From SYFY01 sp041752315 (GTDB lineage: Bacteria > Pseudomonadota > Gammaproteobacteria > Pseudomonadales > Azotimanducaceae): DNA of 64,000 nt. The stretch lies in the NCBI GenBank assembly GCA_041752315.1, contig JBGSHJ010000010.1, forward strand, positions 3,907 through 67,906, in the 5' to 3' direction. A model generated the notes under the pieces. The model was given only the letters and a program-made list of their open reading frames with translations, was not told the origin of the DNA and made no database searches. A program made the position numbers and the translations under genes. Below are positions 52,226 through 61,875 of this stretch, piece by piece (position 1 is the stretch's first letter; the number at the start of each line of letters is the position of its first letter).

Positions 52226-54529
52226 TCAGCTTTGCGCTTCGATCGCAGCCAGCACACGGGGAGGTGACAGCGGCAGATCAGGCACGATGAACCCCAGTGC
52301 CGAGCGCGCCGCATTCGAGCACGCCGCCAGCGGAGCGATGATGCCGGTCTCGCCAACACCACGAACGCCGAACGGGTGGGTCGGGTTGAAGACCTCGATG
52401 ATCTGCGTATCGATCATCGGCAGGTCGGACGCGACCGGCATGCGATAGTCCAGGAAACCGGCGTTTTCCATGATACCGTCCTTGTTGAAGAGGTACTCTT
52501 CATTCAAGGCCCAGCCTAGGCCCTGGGAGGCGCCACCCTGATACTGTCCTTCGACGTAGGCCGGGTGAATGGCCTTGCCTGCATCCTGAATGGCCGTGAA
52601 CGAAAGCACGTCCACCTTGCCGGTTTCCCGGTCAAACGCCAGATCCACGATATTGCAGGCAAAACTTGCTCCTGCACCTTGCGCATTCAGCGAGGCACGA
52701 CCGGAAATCGGACCACCTGTTCGGGCCGACTTTGCAGCGATCTCCGCCAGCGAGAGCGGTTTGAGGTCCGCATTCACACCTGGCCTCGGCACCACTTTTC
52801 CGTCCTTCCACTCCACCTGGTCCGCATCGATTCCCCAGGTGGCCGCAACCCGGTTCTTGCACTGCGCAATCACGTCTTCACAGGCACGAATAACCGCCAT
52901 GCCCGTTGCAAACGTTGTTCTGGAACCACCTGTCACGTTGCAGAAACCGGTGCTCTCGGTGTCGCCAACAAGGGCGCGCACACGCTCGTACGGCACCCCC
53001 AGGGTTTCTGCCGCCATGATGCACATGGACGCGCGTGAACCACCGATATCCGGGCTGCCTTCAACCACGCGCACCGTGCCGTCATCGTTGATGTGCACTT
53101 CAGCGCTGGACTGCATGCCGACGTTGAACCAGAAGCCAACGGCAAACCCGCGACCTGCACCTGCGGGAATGGGCTTGGTCCAGTTTGGGTGTGCCTTGGC
53201 GGCCTGCAGGCATTCCTTGAAGCCGATGACGGGAAACTTTGGACCGTACGATGCCTGGGTACCTTCTTCAGCCGCATTTTTCATCCGCAGGTCGATGGGA
53301 TCCATACCGAGCCGGATGGCAATTTCGTTCAGCGCCACTTCCATGCAATGCATGGACTGCGGAGCGCCGGGTGCCCGGTAGGCCGCAACCTTCGGCTTGT
53401 TGTTCAGCACGTCAAACACTTCGACCTTGAAATTCGGGATCGTGTACGGCGCAAATATGGCCATCGCAGCCGGACCGACAGGCGCACCGGCGAAGGCGCC
53501 TGCCTCCATGGCTATCCAGGCTTTTGCCGCCGTGATCGTGCCGTCTTTCTTCGCACCCACCTTGATGCGCGCAATGGATCCGGACGTGGGACCGGTCGCA
53601 CGGAAAACTTCCTCCCGGGTCATGACCATCTTCACGGGACGACCGGATTTTTCAGCCAGCAGGATGGCCAGTGGTTCGAGATAGACCACCGTCTTGCCGC
53701 CAAAACCACCGCCGATTTCGGTTGCGATGAAACGCAGATCGGAGATCGAGCGACCAAGGATCTTTGCCGCCTGGGCACGGGTATCAAAATGACCCTGGGT
53801 GGCGAGCCACACCGTTGCCTGACCGGTTTCATTGATGGTCGCGGTGCAGGCATGGGGTTCGATGTAACCCTGATGCGCCATGGGCAGGCGGTGTTCGCTC
53901 TCGTGAATGATGTCCGCTGCTGCAAAACCTTCGTCCAGATCCCCTCGCGCCAGGGTCATCACCGAAGCGATGTTGCTGGGCCGGGTGGCCTTTTCCGGCA
54001 GCCCCTTGGTGAAGTTGTTGGCGTTGAGCAACGGTGCGTCTTCTTTCATCGCGTCCAGAATATCGAGCACCACAGGCAACTTTTCGTATTCGACCCTGAT
54101 CGCGGCCAGAGCCGCTTCGGCGATGCTCTGGGATTTGGCGGCAACTGCAGCCACCGCATGACCGTGATAGTAGACCTTGTCCCGTGCCATCACGTTCTGG
54201 GCGACGTCGGCGACATCACCACCACCTTCTCCACCAATCTCGCCACTTTCGGACTGCGGAAAATCCGCGCCGGTGATTACCGCGTAAACGCCATCGATCG
54301 CCCGTGCAGCCGACGTGTCGATCGACTTGATGCGGGCATGGGCAACCGTGCTGCGCAGGACCCGTCCAAAGATCATGTTGGGCAGATTGATATCGGCGCC
54401 ATACTGGGCGCGCCCGGTGACCTTGTCCGCGCCATCCGGTCGCACGGGTCGGGAACCCACTACTTTGTAATCAACGGCTTCGGCCACGATACCTTCTCCT
54501 GTTCCAGATAATCTGTCTTGCGTTGTCAT
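52226..54529 (-). CDS. Xanthine dehydrogenase-family molybdopterin-binding subunit, solitary
   Basis: A 767-residue large subunit of the XDH/aldehyde oxidase superfamily, hydroxylating a carbon using Mo and water. Hammerhead domain at about 25-140 (RPDGADKVTGRAQYGADI), then MoCo-binding regions with EIGGGFGGK, YRAPGAPQSMHCMEVALNEIA and the catalytic Glu in FGVRGVGETGIIAP near the C-terminus. The [2Fe-2S] and FAD partner subunits are absent nearby. Start chosen at ATG 54529 with GGAG just before. Context (MoaD-like, NMO-like genes) suggests one operon. Confidence 0.92.
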   Translation of the reverse strand: MTTQDRLSGTGEGIVAEAVDYKVVGSRPVRPDGADKVTGRAQYGADINLPNMIFGRVLRSTVAHARIKSIDTSAARAIDGVYAVITGADFPQSESGEIGGEGGGDVADVAQNVMARDKVYYHGHAVAAVAAKSQSIAEAALAAIRVEYEKLPVVLDILDAMKEDAPLLNANNFTKGLPEKATRPSNIASVMTLARGDLDEGFAAADIIHESEHRLPMAHQGYIEPHACTATINETGQATVWLATQGHFDTRAQAAKILGRSISDLRFIATEIGGGFGGKTVVYLEPLAILLAEKSGRPVKMVMTREEVFRATGPTSGSIARIKVGAKKDGTITAAKAWIAMEAGAFAGAPVGPAAMAIFAPYTIPNFKVEVFDVLNNKPKVAAYRAPGAPQSMHCMEVALNEIAIRLGMDPIDLRMKNAAEEGTQASYGPKFPVIGFKECLQAAKAHPNWTKPIPAGAGRGFAVGFWFNVGMQSSAEVHINDDGTVRVVEGSPDIGGSRASMCIMAAETLGVPYERVRALVGDTESTGFCNVTGGSRTTFATGMAVIRACEDVIAQCKNRVAATWGIDADQVEWKDGKVVPRPGVNADLKPLSLAEIAAKSARTGGPISGRASLNAQGAGASFACNIVDLAFDRETGKVDVLSFTAIQDAGKAIHPAYVEGQYQGGASQGLGWALNEEYLFNKDGIMENAGFLDYRMPVASDLPMIDTQIIEVFNPTHPFGVRGVGETGIIAPLAACSNAARSALGFIVPDLPLSPPRVLAAIEAQS

Positions 54530-54645
54530 GCTCCACGCACGGTGCGTATACGGTGTCAGGTCTACGGCCGTCATGGATGCGCTGAATGTGATCGGGCAGA
54601 ATCATAACCGCAAACAGTCGCGAATAAACCCAAGAGGACAATTCA

Positions 54646-55425
54646 ATGGCCCGCATGACCCTGACCTTCGAAGGCAATGTTGCAGTACTCAGGTTCAATC
54701 ACCCGGAAGTGATGAACGCTGTCGGTCGCCAGATGCTGGCTGACCTGGCTGATTGTGTGGCGGAGATCAAACGCAGCGGAGCGCGTGCGCTGCTGCTGAC
54801 AGGCGAAGGCAGGGCCTTCTGCGCCGGGGCAAATCTCCAGGACGATCCGCCTGCCGACGGTAAGCGGGCGCCTGCCGGTTCCGGCCTGCGGATGACCTAC
54901 AACCCACTGCTCATCAGCCTGCGCGAACTTCCCATGCCCATGGTGACCGCGGTCAACGGCGCCGCCGCTGGTGTCGGAATGAGCTTTGCATTGATGGGCG
55001 ACATCGTCTGTGCGTCGAAGAATGCATTTTTTCTGCAGGCTTTTGCCCGGATCGGTCTTGTTCCCGATGGTGGTTCCACCTTCCTGCTGCCTCGTCTTGC
55101 CGGCTGGGGACGAGCCATGGAGCTGTCGATGCTGGCGGAACGGCTGCCTGCCGAAAAAGCCATGGAGTGGGGTCTGGTCAACCGACTGTATGAAGATCCC
55201 GTGGCGCTCATGCACGGCGCCATGGAACTGGCCACCCGTCTTGCCAATGGTCCCCGTTCGATTGCCCTGATCCGCCGGCTCTATTGGGCAACATGGAACA
55301 ACAGTTATGAGCAGCAACTCGAACTTGAAGCCCAGATGCAGGACATCGCCGGCGCCTCTTCGGACTTCTCCGAAGGGGTCACGGCGTTTCTCGAGAAGCG
55401 TGATGCAAGATTCACCGGTGCCTGA
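54646..55425 (+). CDS. Enoyl-CoA hydratase/isomerase family protein
   Basis: A 259-residue crotonase-fold protein. AGAGGA precedes the ATG. Oxyanion-hole motifs are GEGRAFCAGANL and VNGAAAGVGMSFALMGD, and the catalytic-region Asp/Glu lies in GLVPDGGSTFLLPRLAG. A C-terminal FLEKRDARFTGA is typical. It is divergent from the molybdopterin subunit gene; a PaaG-like isomerase role is possible but not proven. It is a different sequence from the crotonase at 4 kb. Confidence 0.92.
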   Translation: MARMTLTFEGNVAVLRFNHPEVMNAVGRQMLADLADCVAEIKRSGARALLLTGEGRAFCAGANLQDDPPADGKRAPAGSGLRMTYNPLLISLRELPMPMVTAVNGAAAGVGMSFALMGDIVCASKNAFFLQAFARIGLVPDGGSTFLLPRLAGWGRAMELSMLAERLPAEKAMEWGLVNRLYEDPVALMHGAMELATRLANGPRSIALIRRLYWATWNNSYEQQLELEAQMQDIAGASSDFSEGVTAFLEKRDARFTGA

Positions 55426-55466
55426 AAAATCAATGGCTTGACAGCAATGTCCTCATGCACAACCTC

Positions 55467-55492
55467 ACCCCGCGCACCAGAGTTCGCGGGGT
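55467..55492. terminator. Hairpin after enoyl-CoA hydratase gene
   Basis: Arms ACCCCGCG and CGCGGGGT form a perfect 8-bp stem with a 10-base loop, in the 165-base gap between convergent genes. No T-run. A bidirectional terminator is plausible. Confidence 0.4.
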
Positions 55493-55590
55493 CCGGACCG
55501 GGTTTGATCTTCTGCATGACCACCCGCAGTGCAGCACGCCCGGCCTTACCGAGATCCTGCTGCAATCCGGGCGCAAGAGGTCGTGGGCGA

Positions 55591-56244
55591 TCAGGGCGCC
55601 AGGATCACCTCTTCCCTGGCCAGAAACAGCTTCACGCTGCCAGGTTCGGCAAAGTTCTGGGCGTCGGTGGACTGATCCACCGTCATCTGGCGTGACTTCA
55701 TCGCTGCCCGGGCGACGGTGACATCAGGCCACCAGATCTCCGTGATGCCGTCAAAGTCAGGTTGGATACCGGCGTAGATCGACGGCATCGGATGGCATTG
55801 AACATACGCCGTCGCACCTTCCGTCAGCGCTGCAATCGGGCCGTGGTTATGCCACCAGTGAGCCTGAAAGCTGGCGACGCTGACGCCTTTTTTCTTGCCA
55901 AAGGGAAAGACACCCTTGATCCCTTCGCCCCGCCGGTGGGATGGCAGGAGCATCACTGAGCGTTCCAGGCCCACCGACCGGCGCACTACCTGGGCGTCCG
56001 TCGACAGCAGTCCCTGCAGGGGATAACCGGCCTTGCATGCAGCCAGCGCCAGGTCAGGGTGGTCGAACCAGAGTTCAGCGACACCTGCAAAGGCAGGTGC
56101 CGCGTCACCAATCTGCTCCGCTGTGGCCCGTGTCTGCACATAGCCTCGAATCATTGGGTGCAATCTGCGGATATGCTGCTCCGCCGCCGCCCCCGACTGT
56201 ACGAAAGGTACAGTTCCGGCAATAAAAAAAGAGGTTCTGAACAT
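55591..56244 (-). CDS. EthD-domain protein (tandem ferredoxin-like)
   Basis: A 217-residue protein with two related halves of the dimeric alpha-beta barrel fold; the second holds HWWHNHGPIAALT, a recognisable EthD/HxxHxPxx-type motif. EthD proteins accompany cytochrome P450 systems that degrade ethers and related compounds; role in each case unclear. It is divergent from the P450 gene with a shared 129-base gap, supporting joint control. Confidence 0.75.
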   Translation of the reverse strand: MFRTSFFIAGTVPFVQSGAAAEQHIRRLHPMIRGYVQTRATAEQIGDAAPAFAGVAELWFDHPDLALAACKAGYPLQGLLSTDAQVVRRSVGLERSVMLLPSHRRGEGIKGVFPFGKKKGVSVASFQAHWWHNHGPIAALTEGATAYVQCHPMPSIYAGIQPDFDGITEIWWPDVTVARAAMKSRQMTVDQSTDAQNFAEPGSVKLFLAREEVILAP

Positions 56245-56373
56245 CGCTTTTTCCCCTAGTATCAAACGCCTATTATCGTGGACGTTCGCCTGGATCACAG
56301 CAGTCGCGAGACAATCGGTCCACAAATACCTTCATCGTGTCGGACCCAGGATAGCCAAGACCGGAGCATGTTC

Positions 56374-57615
56374 ATGAGCGAAGCCCGAACCCTGCCGCTG
56401 GAATCAATCGACGTCAGCAACCCCAGGCTGTATGGCGAAGAAACCTGGCAGCCTGTGTTTGCCCGTCTGCGTCGGGAAGATCCGATGCACTACTGTGCAA
56501 AAAGCCCGGTTGGCCCGTACTGGTCCGTAACCCGTTTTCAGGACATCAAGACCGTCGATACCAGTCACGAGATCTTTTCGTCCGAAGTTGGCGGCATCAC
56601 CATCGCCGAGCAGGAATTCGAGCCCGATGCGTTGCAACTCGACAACTTCATCGCCATGGACCAGCCAAAACACGACGACCAGCGCAAGGTTGTCGCCCCC
56701 TCGGTCGCACCCACCAATCTGCGCAACCTGGAACCGCTGATCCGTGAACGGGTGATCGATATCCTCGATCACCTTCCGGTCAGCGAGCCGTTCAACTGGG
56801 TTGAACAGGTGTCAGTCGAATTGACGGCCCGCATGCTCGCCACCCTGTTCGATTTTCCGTACGCTGATCGTCACAAGCTTGTGCACTGGTCGGACGTGAC
56901 CACGGCAAATCCCCAGATCCAGGGTGACAGCGCGATGACCAACGAGTATCGCCTGCAGGAACTCACCGAGTGCATGCAGGTTTTTGCCGGTCTGTGGAAA
57001 GAGCGCGCTGCGCGCTCGGAACCTGGCCACGATCTCATCAGCATGCTCGCCCATGGAGAATCGACACGCGACATGCCCAGCCGACCCACCGAGTTTCTTG
57101 GCAACATCCTGCTGCTCATCGTCGGGGGCAACGACACGACACGCAACACCATCAGCGGTGGCGTGGTCGCGCTCAACGAAAGCCTGGATCAATACAAACT
57201 GCTGCGCAGTCGTCCGGACCTCATCCCGAACATGGTGGCCGAGATGGTGCGCTGGCAGACCTCGGTGATCCACATGCGCCGAACCGCATTGCAGGATGTT
57301 GTGCTCTCCGGCAAGAAGATCACCAAGGGTGAAAAAGTCATCATGTGGTACCTGTCCGGCAACCGGGATGAAACGGTGTTCCACGACGCAGACAAACTGG
57401 TCATCGACCGGCCCAACGCTCGCCAGCACGTGGCATTTGGCTATGGCATTCACCGCTGCATGGGAAACAGACTGGCAGAGCTGCAACTCAGGGTGCTCTG
57501 GGAGGAGATCATGAAACGCTTTCGAAACGTTGAGGTTGTCGGCCCGGTGACCCGCGTCCCTTCCAACTTCATACGTGGTATCCGTGAGGTGCCTGTTGTC
57601 CTGCATCCGTGGTGA
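56374..57615 (+). CDS. Cytochrome P450 (bacterial, soluble type)
   Basis: A 413-residue P450. I-helix oxygen-binding motif GGNDTTRN near residue 251, ExxR as EMVR near 290, and the heme loop FGYGIHRCMGNRLAE near 355-369 with the Cys ligand. No N-terminal membrane anchor, as in class I bacterial P450s that need a separate ferredoxin and reductase, not seen nearby. Start chosen at ATG 56374 (GGAG seven bases before) over ATG 56368. Likely hydroxylates a hydrophobic ring or alkyl substrate. Confidence 0.94.
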   Translation: MSEARTLPLESIDVSNPRLYGEETWQPVFARLRREDPMHYCAKSPVGPYWSVTRFQDIKTVDTSHEIFSSEVGGITIAEQEFEPDALQLDNFIAMDQPKHDDQRKVVAPSVAPTNLRNLEPLIRERVIDILDHLPVSEPFNWVEQVSVELTARMLATLFDFPYADRHKLVHWSDVTTANPQIQGDSAMTNEYRLQELTECMQVFAGLWKERAARSEPGHDLISMLAHGESTRDMPSRPTEFLGNILLLIVGGNDTTRNTISGGVVALNESLDQYKLLRSRPDLIPNMVAEMVRWQTSVIHMRRTALQDVVLSGKKITKGEKVIMWYLSGNRDETVFHDADKLVIDRPNARQHVAFGYGIHRCMGNRLAELQLRVLWEEIMKRFRNVEVVGPVTRVPSNFIRGIREVPVVLHPW

Positions 57616-57752
57616 AATCGGTGATGTGTGGGCACCGCCCGTCTGTTAACTAACGCCACAACCGAGGTTGCCGACCGCCAACGCGTTCCGGCCGTCGTCC
57701 TGACCTTGTGGATCGCAACGGCAATCTGGCCCAAGCTTGCGGAGCACTGTGC

Positions 57753-58295
57753 ATGATCCGACACGTCACCACCGAACTCGTCCATCCAGCGAAGTTTGCC
57801 CACTTCGTACTGCGTGTATCCAATCTCTCCGAGTCCGTGCAGTGGTATCAGACCGTCCTCGGCATGACCACCGTGTTTGGCAATGACATGATCGTGTTCC
57901 TTACCTATGACGACGAACACCATCGACTTGCGCTGGTGCAGACTCCCGTCCAGGCAGGCCCCAGGGGTGCACCAGGCCTGGACCATGTGGCGTATACACT
58001 GCATTCGCTTGCGGATCTGCTGTCGACTTACAAACGTCTCAAGGCACTGGACATCAAGCCGGTGTGGCCGATCAATCACGGACCCACGACCTCGCTCTAC
58101 TACGCGGATCCGGATGGAAACCGGGTAGAATTCCAGGTCGAGAACTTTGCCGAGAAGGCTGAGTTGCAGGGTTACTTTCGTTCCGAGGGCTTTGCGAAAA
58201 ATCCGATCGGCATCCAGTTTGATCCCGAACAATTGCTGTCGCGATTCGAAAGTGGTGACGAGATCGATGAACTGTTGCGGCTGCCTCTGTCATGA
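57753..58295 (+). CDS. VOC-family extradiol dioxygenase-like protein
   Basis: A 180-residue vicinal oxygen chelate protein with one fused pair of paired beta-alpha-beta-beta-beta modules. Potential iron-binding residues: His in FAHFVLRV, His in GLDHVAYTL and Glu in RVEFQVE. Related single-domain extradiol enzymes cleave catechols. GGAG is 8 bases before the ATG. Between the P450 and Rieske genes, so likely part of the same pathway, perhaps ring cleavage. Confidence 0.82.
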   Translation: MIRHVTTELVHPAKFAHFVLRVSNLSESVQWYQTVLGMTTVFGNDMIVFLTYDDEHHRLALVQTPVQAGPRGAPGLDHVAYTLHSLADLLSTYKRLKALDIKPVWPINHGPTTSLYYADPDGNRVEFQVENFAEKAELQGYFRSEGFAKNPIGIQFDPEQLLSRFESGDEIDELLRLPLS

Positions 58296-58391
58296 AGGGG
58301 CCATCGTGGGCCAGGCCTCAACGTCATCTTGGGCCAATATGAAACCAGAGGCTTGACAGGCAGCCTGTAGGAATACCCAGAGGAGATATCC

Positions 58392-59669
58392 ATGTTCAGC
58401 ACCGACCAGGTCAAACAGATTCGCGCCCTGATGGAGTACGAAGCCGCACGCAAGGAACCACCCCGTGCGTTCCCCGTCCTGCCGGATATTCCGGCTGGTC
58501 GCTACACCGACCAGCGTTTTTATGAACTCGAGCAGCAATACCTCTGGCGCAAGACCTGGTTGCTGGCAGGGCACATCGACGAAATGCCGAACAAGGGCAG
58601 TTATCGGCTCTGGGAACGTGCGGGGCAACCGGTGGTCCTGGTGAATGCGGGCGAAGGACGCATCAACGCGTTCTACAACACCTGCCGTCATCGTGGTGCT
58701 CCCATCGTCACTGAACAAAGTGGCCAGCGTCCGCGGCTGGTCTGCAAGTATCATGGCTGGACCTACAGTCACGATGGCGACCTGCTGGCAGTACGCGATC
58801 CGGAAGACTATCGAGGACTCGACTTTTCATGCCGCAGCCTGATCGGCATTCGCTGCGAGCGATTTGGCAATCTCATCTTCGTGAACTTCGATGATCAGGC
58901 CCCGACGCTACTGGACTGGCTGGGTCCCATTGCCGAGGAGTGGCAGGAATTCCAGTTCGACAAGGTTCGCCTGGCCGCGCGCCACATCTTCGATCTGAAC
59001 TGCAACTGGAAAGTGGCGATGGAAGCCAATACCGAGGTTTACCATGTGCGCAGCATCCACCCCACGACGGTGGGCCCGATTCTCGACGACCGCCGCAACG
59101 TGAACACGCTGTATCCCAATGGACACGGAAGGATGATCGCACCCCAACCACCTGGTTCCACCCGTTCCTATGCACCGCCGTCCACCTTGCCGCAGATAGA
59201 AACCGTTGGCGAGATCGGCCGCACCTGCACACAGTCGTACGGTGTCTTCCCGAACTGGGTATCGCCGCTCAGTGCCCGGGGTGTTCCGCCCCTGATCTTC
59301 TGGCCCAACGGCATCAACAAATGCCGACTCGAGACGTGGACGATGTGCGCCGATTGGGGTGATGCACCGGCGCCGGATCACTGGACCGAAAACAATGGTG
59401 AACGCCTGAATGCGGTATTGCGGGAGGACACGGAATTTGGTGAGTGGATCCAGAAGTCCGTGGAGTCCTACGGTTTCAAAGGTGTGCCACTGTCCTATCA
59501 GGAAGCACGCATCTATCACTGGAACCAGTGGGCCGACCGGATGATCGGCATCGAGAACATTCCGGCCGAGTTGCGTGTCGGACAAGTCATTGGCGATGAG
59601 TGGTTGTACCCCAATGATCCGCGGATCGCGGAGATGCAAGCGATGGCCGAAGGCAGCAAGGTCGCGTAG
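58392..59669 (+). CDS. Rieske ring-hydroxylating oxygenase alpha subunit
   Basis: A 425-residue oxygenase. Rieske [2Fe-2S] ligands are CRHRGAP near residue 98 and CKYHGW near 118 (C-x-H ... C-x2-H). The catalytic domain has NTEVYHVRSIHP near 218 with the mononuclear-iron His pair, and an Asp is expected near the C-terminal part. AGGAG precedes the ATG. No beta subunit, ferredoxin or reductase gene is nearby, suggesting a monocomponent alpha-only type. Acts with the upstream VOC protein in an oxidative pathway. Confidence 0.93.
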   Translation: MFSTDQVKQIRALMEYEAARKEPPRAFPVLPDIPAGRYTDQRFYELEQQYLWRKTWLLAGHIDEMPNKGSYRLWERAGQPVVLVNAGEGRINAFYNTCRHRGAPIVTEQSGQRPRLVCKYHGWTYSHDGDLLAVRDPEDYRGLDFSCRSLIGIRCERFGNLIFVNFDDQAPTLLDWLGPIAEEWQEFQFDKVRLAARHIFDLNCNWKVAMEANTEVYHVRSIHPTTVGPILDDRRNVNTLYPNGHGRMIAPQPPGSTRSYAPPSTLPQIETVGEIGRTCTQSYGVFPNWVSPLSARGVPPLIFWPNGINKCRLETWTMCADWGDAPAPDHWTENNGERLNAVLREDTEFGEWIQKSVESYGFKGVPLSYQEARIYHWNQWADRMIGIENIPAELRVGQVIGDEWLYPNDPRIAEMQAMAEGSKVA

Positions 59670-59683
59670 ATGTCGCGTGACAG

Positions 59684-59707
59684 GGGGCTCTGAACCCGCA
59701 GAGCCCC
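59684..59707. terminator. Hairpin between convergent Rieske and SDR genes
   Basis: Arms GGGGCTCTG and CAGAGCCCC form a perfect 9-bp stem with a 6-base loop, 14 bases past the Rieske stop. T-run absent, so strength is uncertain. Confidence 0.5.
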
Positions 59708-59764
59708 AATGCTGATCGGTGCCCGGGGTTGACCGGGACACGGGCCCACGATTCGGGCGATCGC

Positions 59765-60559
59765 CTACAAGGTCAACCAGCCCCCATCCACAGGCAGATA
59801 GATGCCAGTCACAAAATCACTCATCGACGAGGCGAGGAAAACAACAGCCTTGCCCTGTTCGATCGGATCGCCCCAATGTCCCATGGGCAGACGGGCGATG
59901 CGGTCAGCGATGGTATCTGCCAGGGGATTGCCTGTCCGGTTCGGCGGTTGTCCGCTCATCAATGGCGCTGCCCCTTCGCGGACCCAGGTGGGACCCGGCG
60001 CCAGGGCGTTGACGTTGATGCGGTGCTGAGCCAGTTCGAGGGCCAGCGCCTTCGTGATCTGTGCAACTGCAGCCTTGGAACCGTCGTACGTCACACCTAC
60101 TCCAGGACTGACCGCCTGGGTGGATGAGACGTTGATGATCCTGCCACCGCGTCCCTGATCGATCATGATCGTTGCTGCCGCACGACAACAGTAAAAAACA
60201 CCGTCGACATTGACCGACCACAAGGTGCGCCACATGGCATCGGTGATCTCTCGCACGGGACCACCGTACCCGATGTAGACACCGGCATTGTTGACGAGAA
60301 TATCGAGTGCGCCGAGTCGGCGTTTTGTTTCCTGCATCGCGTGGTCAACGGCCGCTCGATCGGAAACGTCGAGTTCCATGGCTTCACCCGCGATTTCGGT
60401 GGCGATCTCCTGTGCGCCCGCTAGTTTGAGATCACTCACCATGACCTTCGCACCAGCCATGGCGAGGGCACGACATATACCCGCACCGATACCTCGCGCT
60501 CCACCCGTAACGTGGGCGACCTTGCCAGTCAGGTCCAGCCATTGTGCTGCCTGGTTCAT
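59765..60559 (-). CDS. Short-chain dehydrogenase/reductase (SDR)
   Basis: A 264-residue NAD(P)-dependent oxidoreductase. Cofactor motif TGGARGIG near residue 18, NNAG in LVNNAGVY, catalytic Ser in NVSSTQA and Tyr-Lys in YDGSK. A C-terminal GIYLPVDGGWLTL ends the typical SDR fold. Its ATG overlaps the stop of the ATP-grasp gene (ATGA), so the SDR, ATP-grasp and amidase genes form one coupled minus-strand operon. Confidence 0.93.
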   Translation of the reverse strand: MNQAAQWLDLTGKVAHVTGGARGIGAGICRALAMAGAKVMVSDLKLAGAQEIATEIAGEAMELDVSDRAAVDHAMQETKRRLGALDILVNNAGVYIGYGGPVREITDAMWRTLWSVNVDGVFYCCRAAATIMIDQGRGGRIINVSSTQAVSPGVGVTYDGSKAAVAQITKALALELAQHRINVNALAPGPTWVREGAAPLMSGQPPNRTGNPLADTIADRIARLPMGHWGDPIEQGKAVVFLASSMSDFVTGIYLPVDGGWLTL

Positions 60560-61875
60560 CGTACAGACTCCAGATTGATCAGATCGAGAACAGCCAGTTC
60601 AGCTGTCCCCAGTTCACGATTCTTGGCGGCGACCGCGGCGTTGAAGTCACCCCAGATCATCTGCCAGACAAAGATCACTTCCCGGCCGTCGATCTGCGTC
60701 GTGAAGGGCGAGAATCCCAGCGGCAAGGTGGCAAACACGGCGCTCCGATTGCCAAACAGGTGCCGTTCGTTGAACGCGAGGTAGTCATCGAATCGTTCCC
60801 GGCCAATCGTTGCAAAACAGACCACGGTGTCCCGTTCGCCAAGGTTGAGTCGGCGAACGACCTCCGCAGGCATCAGACCACCTGTATACCGGGCATTGAT
60901 CTCCGTCACAGTCACCGCATCGGCACCATTCCTTGGGACAAAAAAATCGAGCCCGCAGTTGAGTCCTTCCGGTGCGGTGTAGCCTTCGCTGCGAACAAAC
61001 TCACCGACACGCAGCAACGCTTCCCGTTGTGCCGGCAGGAGCTTCTGGGTGGCACGGATGTAGTTTCCTACCCACAGACCATTGGCAAACAGGATCTGGC
61101 GAATGTTGTCGATATGAATGTCGCTGTCGCTGACAAAAAGGTCGACGGTCATTTCGACCCAGCGGTCGAAGTCGAGCTTCTGCTGCAGCAGCACGGGTTC
61201 TTCATCACGCAGGTCAGCGACCCAGGCAATCCCCTCGTCCAGGCTGTTGATCGTCGTCACGTTTCTTGAACCCGCCAGCCCCATCACTTTCAGCATGACT
61301 TGCGGCGCGTGCCGTCGCAGAAAATCAGTTGCGTCGCGACGGCCCTGCGCGCTGTTCAGCAAGAGCTTCGTCGTAACGTAGGATTCAGGCACGGGAATCG
61401 ACCACTCGGCAGCCTTGCTGGCCAGATACATCTTTGAATTGACACGTCGACTGACCTGGAGAAGTTCGGCGCTGTCGTGCAACTGCCGGTTCGAGCCCGA
61501 CACCAGGTAAACGGTGACCAGTTCTTCGGGACGAAGGTCCCGGATGCCTCCATAAAAGTCGTCCCTCGGAAAAAAGTGCACATCCGCCAGACTGACAGGC
61601 GTCAATCCCATCGCCAGAAAGTTCCGGTGGTAACGATCAAGACTCGATCGCCAGGGTTCTTCAGAAAAGGCTTCATACAAGGACGTACGATCACCCGGCT
61701 TGCCAAGAAACAGCGTGCCAACCTGCAGCATCGCGATCAGATCCTTGTTCTCCTTGTCGTCCACGCGCTGCTTCGCATTGAGTTGATCGGCCGTGAAATA
61801 AAGCAGCAGATCGTCCGCCGACACGGCAAACCAGACCGGCTGCCGCTGCGTTGGAAAATAGGCGCGTGGTTTCAT
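60556..61875 (-). CDS. ATP-grasp-like protein of unknown substrate
   Basis: A 439-residue protein. The ATP-grasp metal site appears as TEINARYTGGLMPAEVVRRLNLG near residue 327; the region ahead has the linker and strand pattern of the ATP-binding lobe (VMLKVMGLAGSRNV). ATP-grasp enzymes usually form amide or thioester bonds. Start chosen at ATG 61875, overlapping the amidase stop by 4 bases; extra codons upstream are unlikely. Placed between an amidase and an SDR, it may be part of an amide-forming and hydrolysing pathway, which is inference. Confidence 0.78.
   Translation of the reverse strand: MKPRAYFPTQRQPVWFAVSADDLLLYFTADQLNAKQRVDDKENKDLIAMLQVGTLFLGKPGDRTSLYEAFSEEPWRSSLDRYHRNFLAMGLTPVSLADVHFFPRDDFYGGIRDLRPEELVTVYLVSGSNRQLHDSAELLQVSRRVNSKMYLASKAAEWSIPVPESYVTTKLLLNSAQGRRDATDFLRRHAPQVMLKVMGLAGSRNVTTINSLDEGIAWVADLRDEEPVLLQQKLDFDRWVEMTVDLFVSDSDIHIDNIRQILFANGLWVGNYIRATQKLLPAQREALLRVGEFVRSEGYTAPEGLNCGLDFFVPRNGADAVTVTEINARYTGGLMPAEVVRRLNLGERDTVVCFATIGRERFDDYLAFNERHLFGNRSAVFATLPLGFSPFTTQIDGREVIFVWQMIWGDFNAAVAAKNRELGTAELAVLDLINLESVR

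Noticed and set aside
53093..54511. 472-codon plus-strand frame opposite the molybdopterin subunit
   Set aside because: Antisense shadow of a well-supported gene; no recognisable domain.
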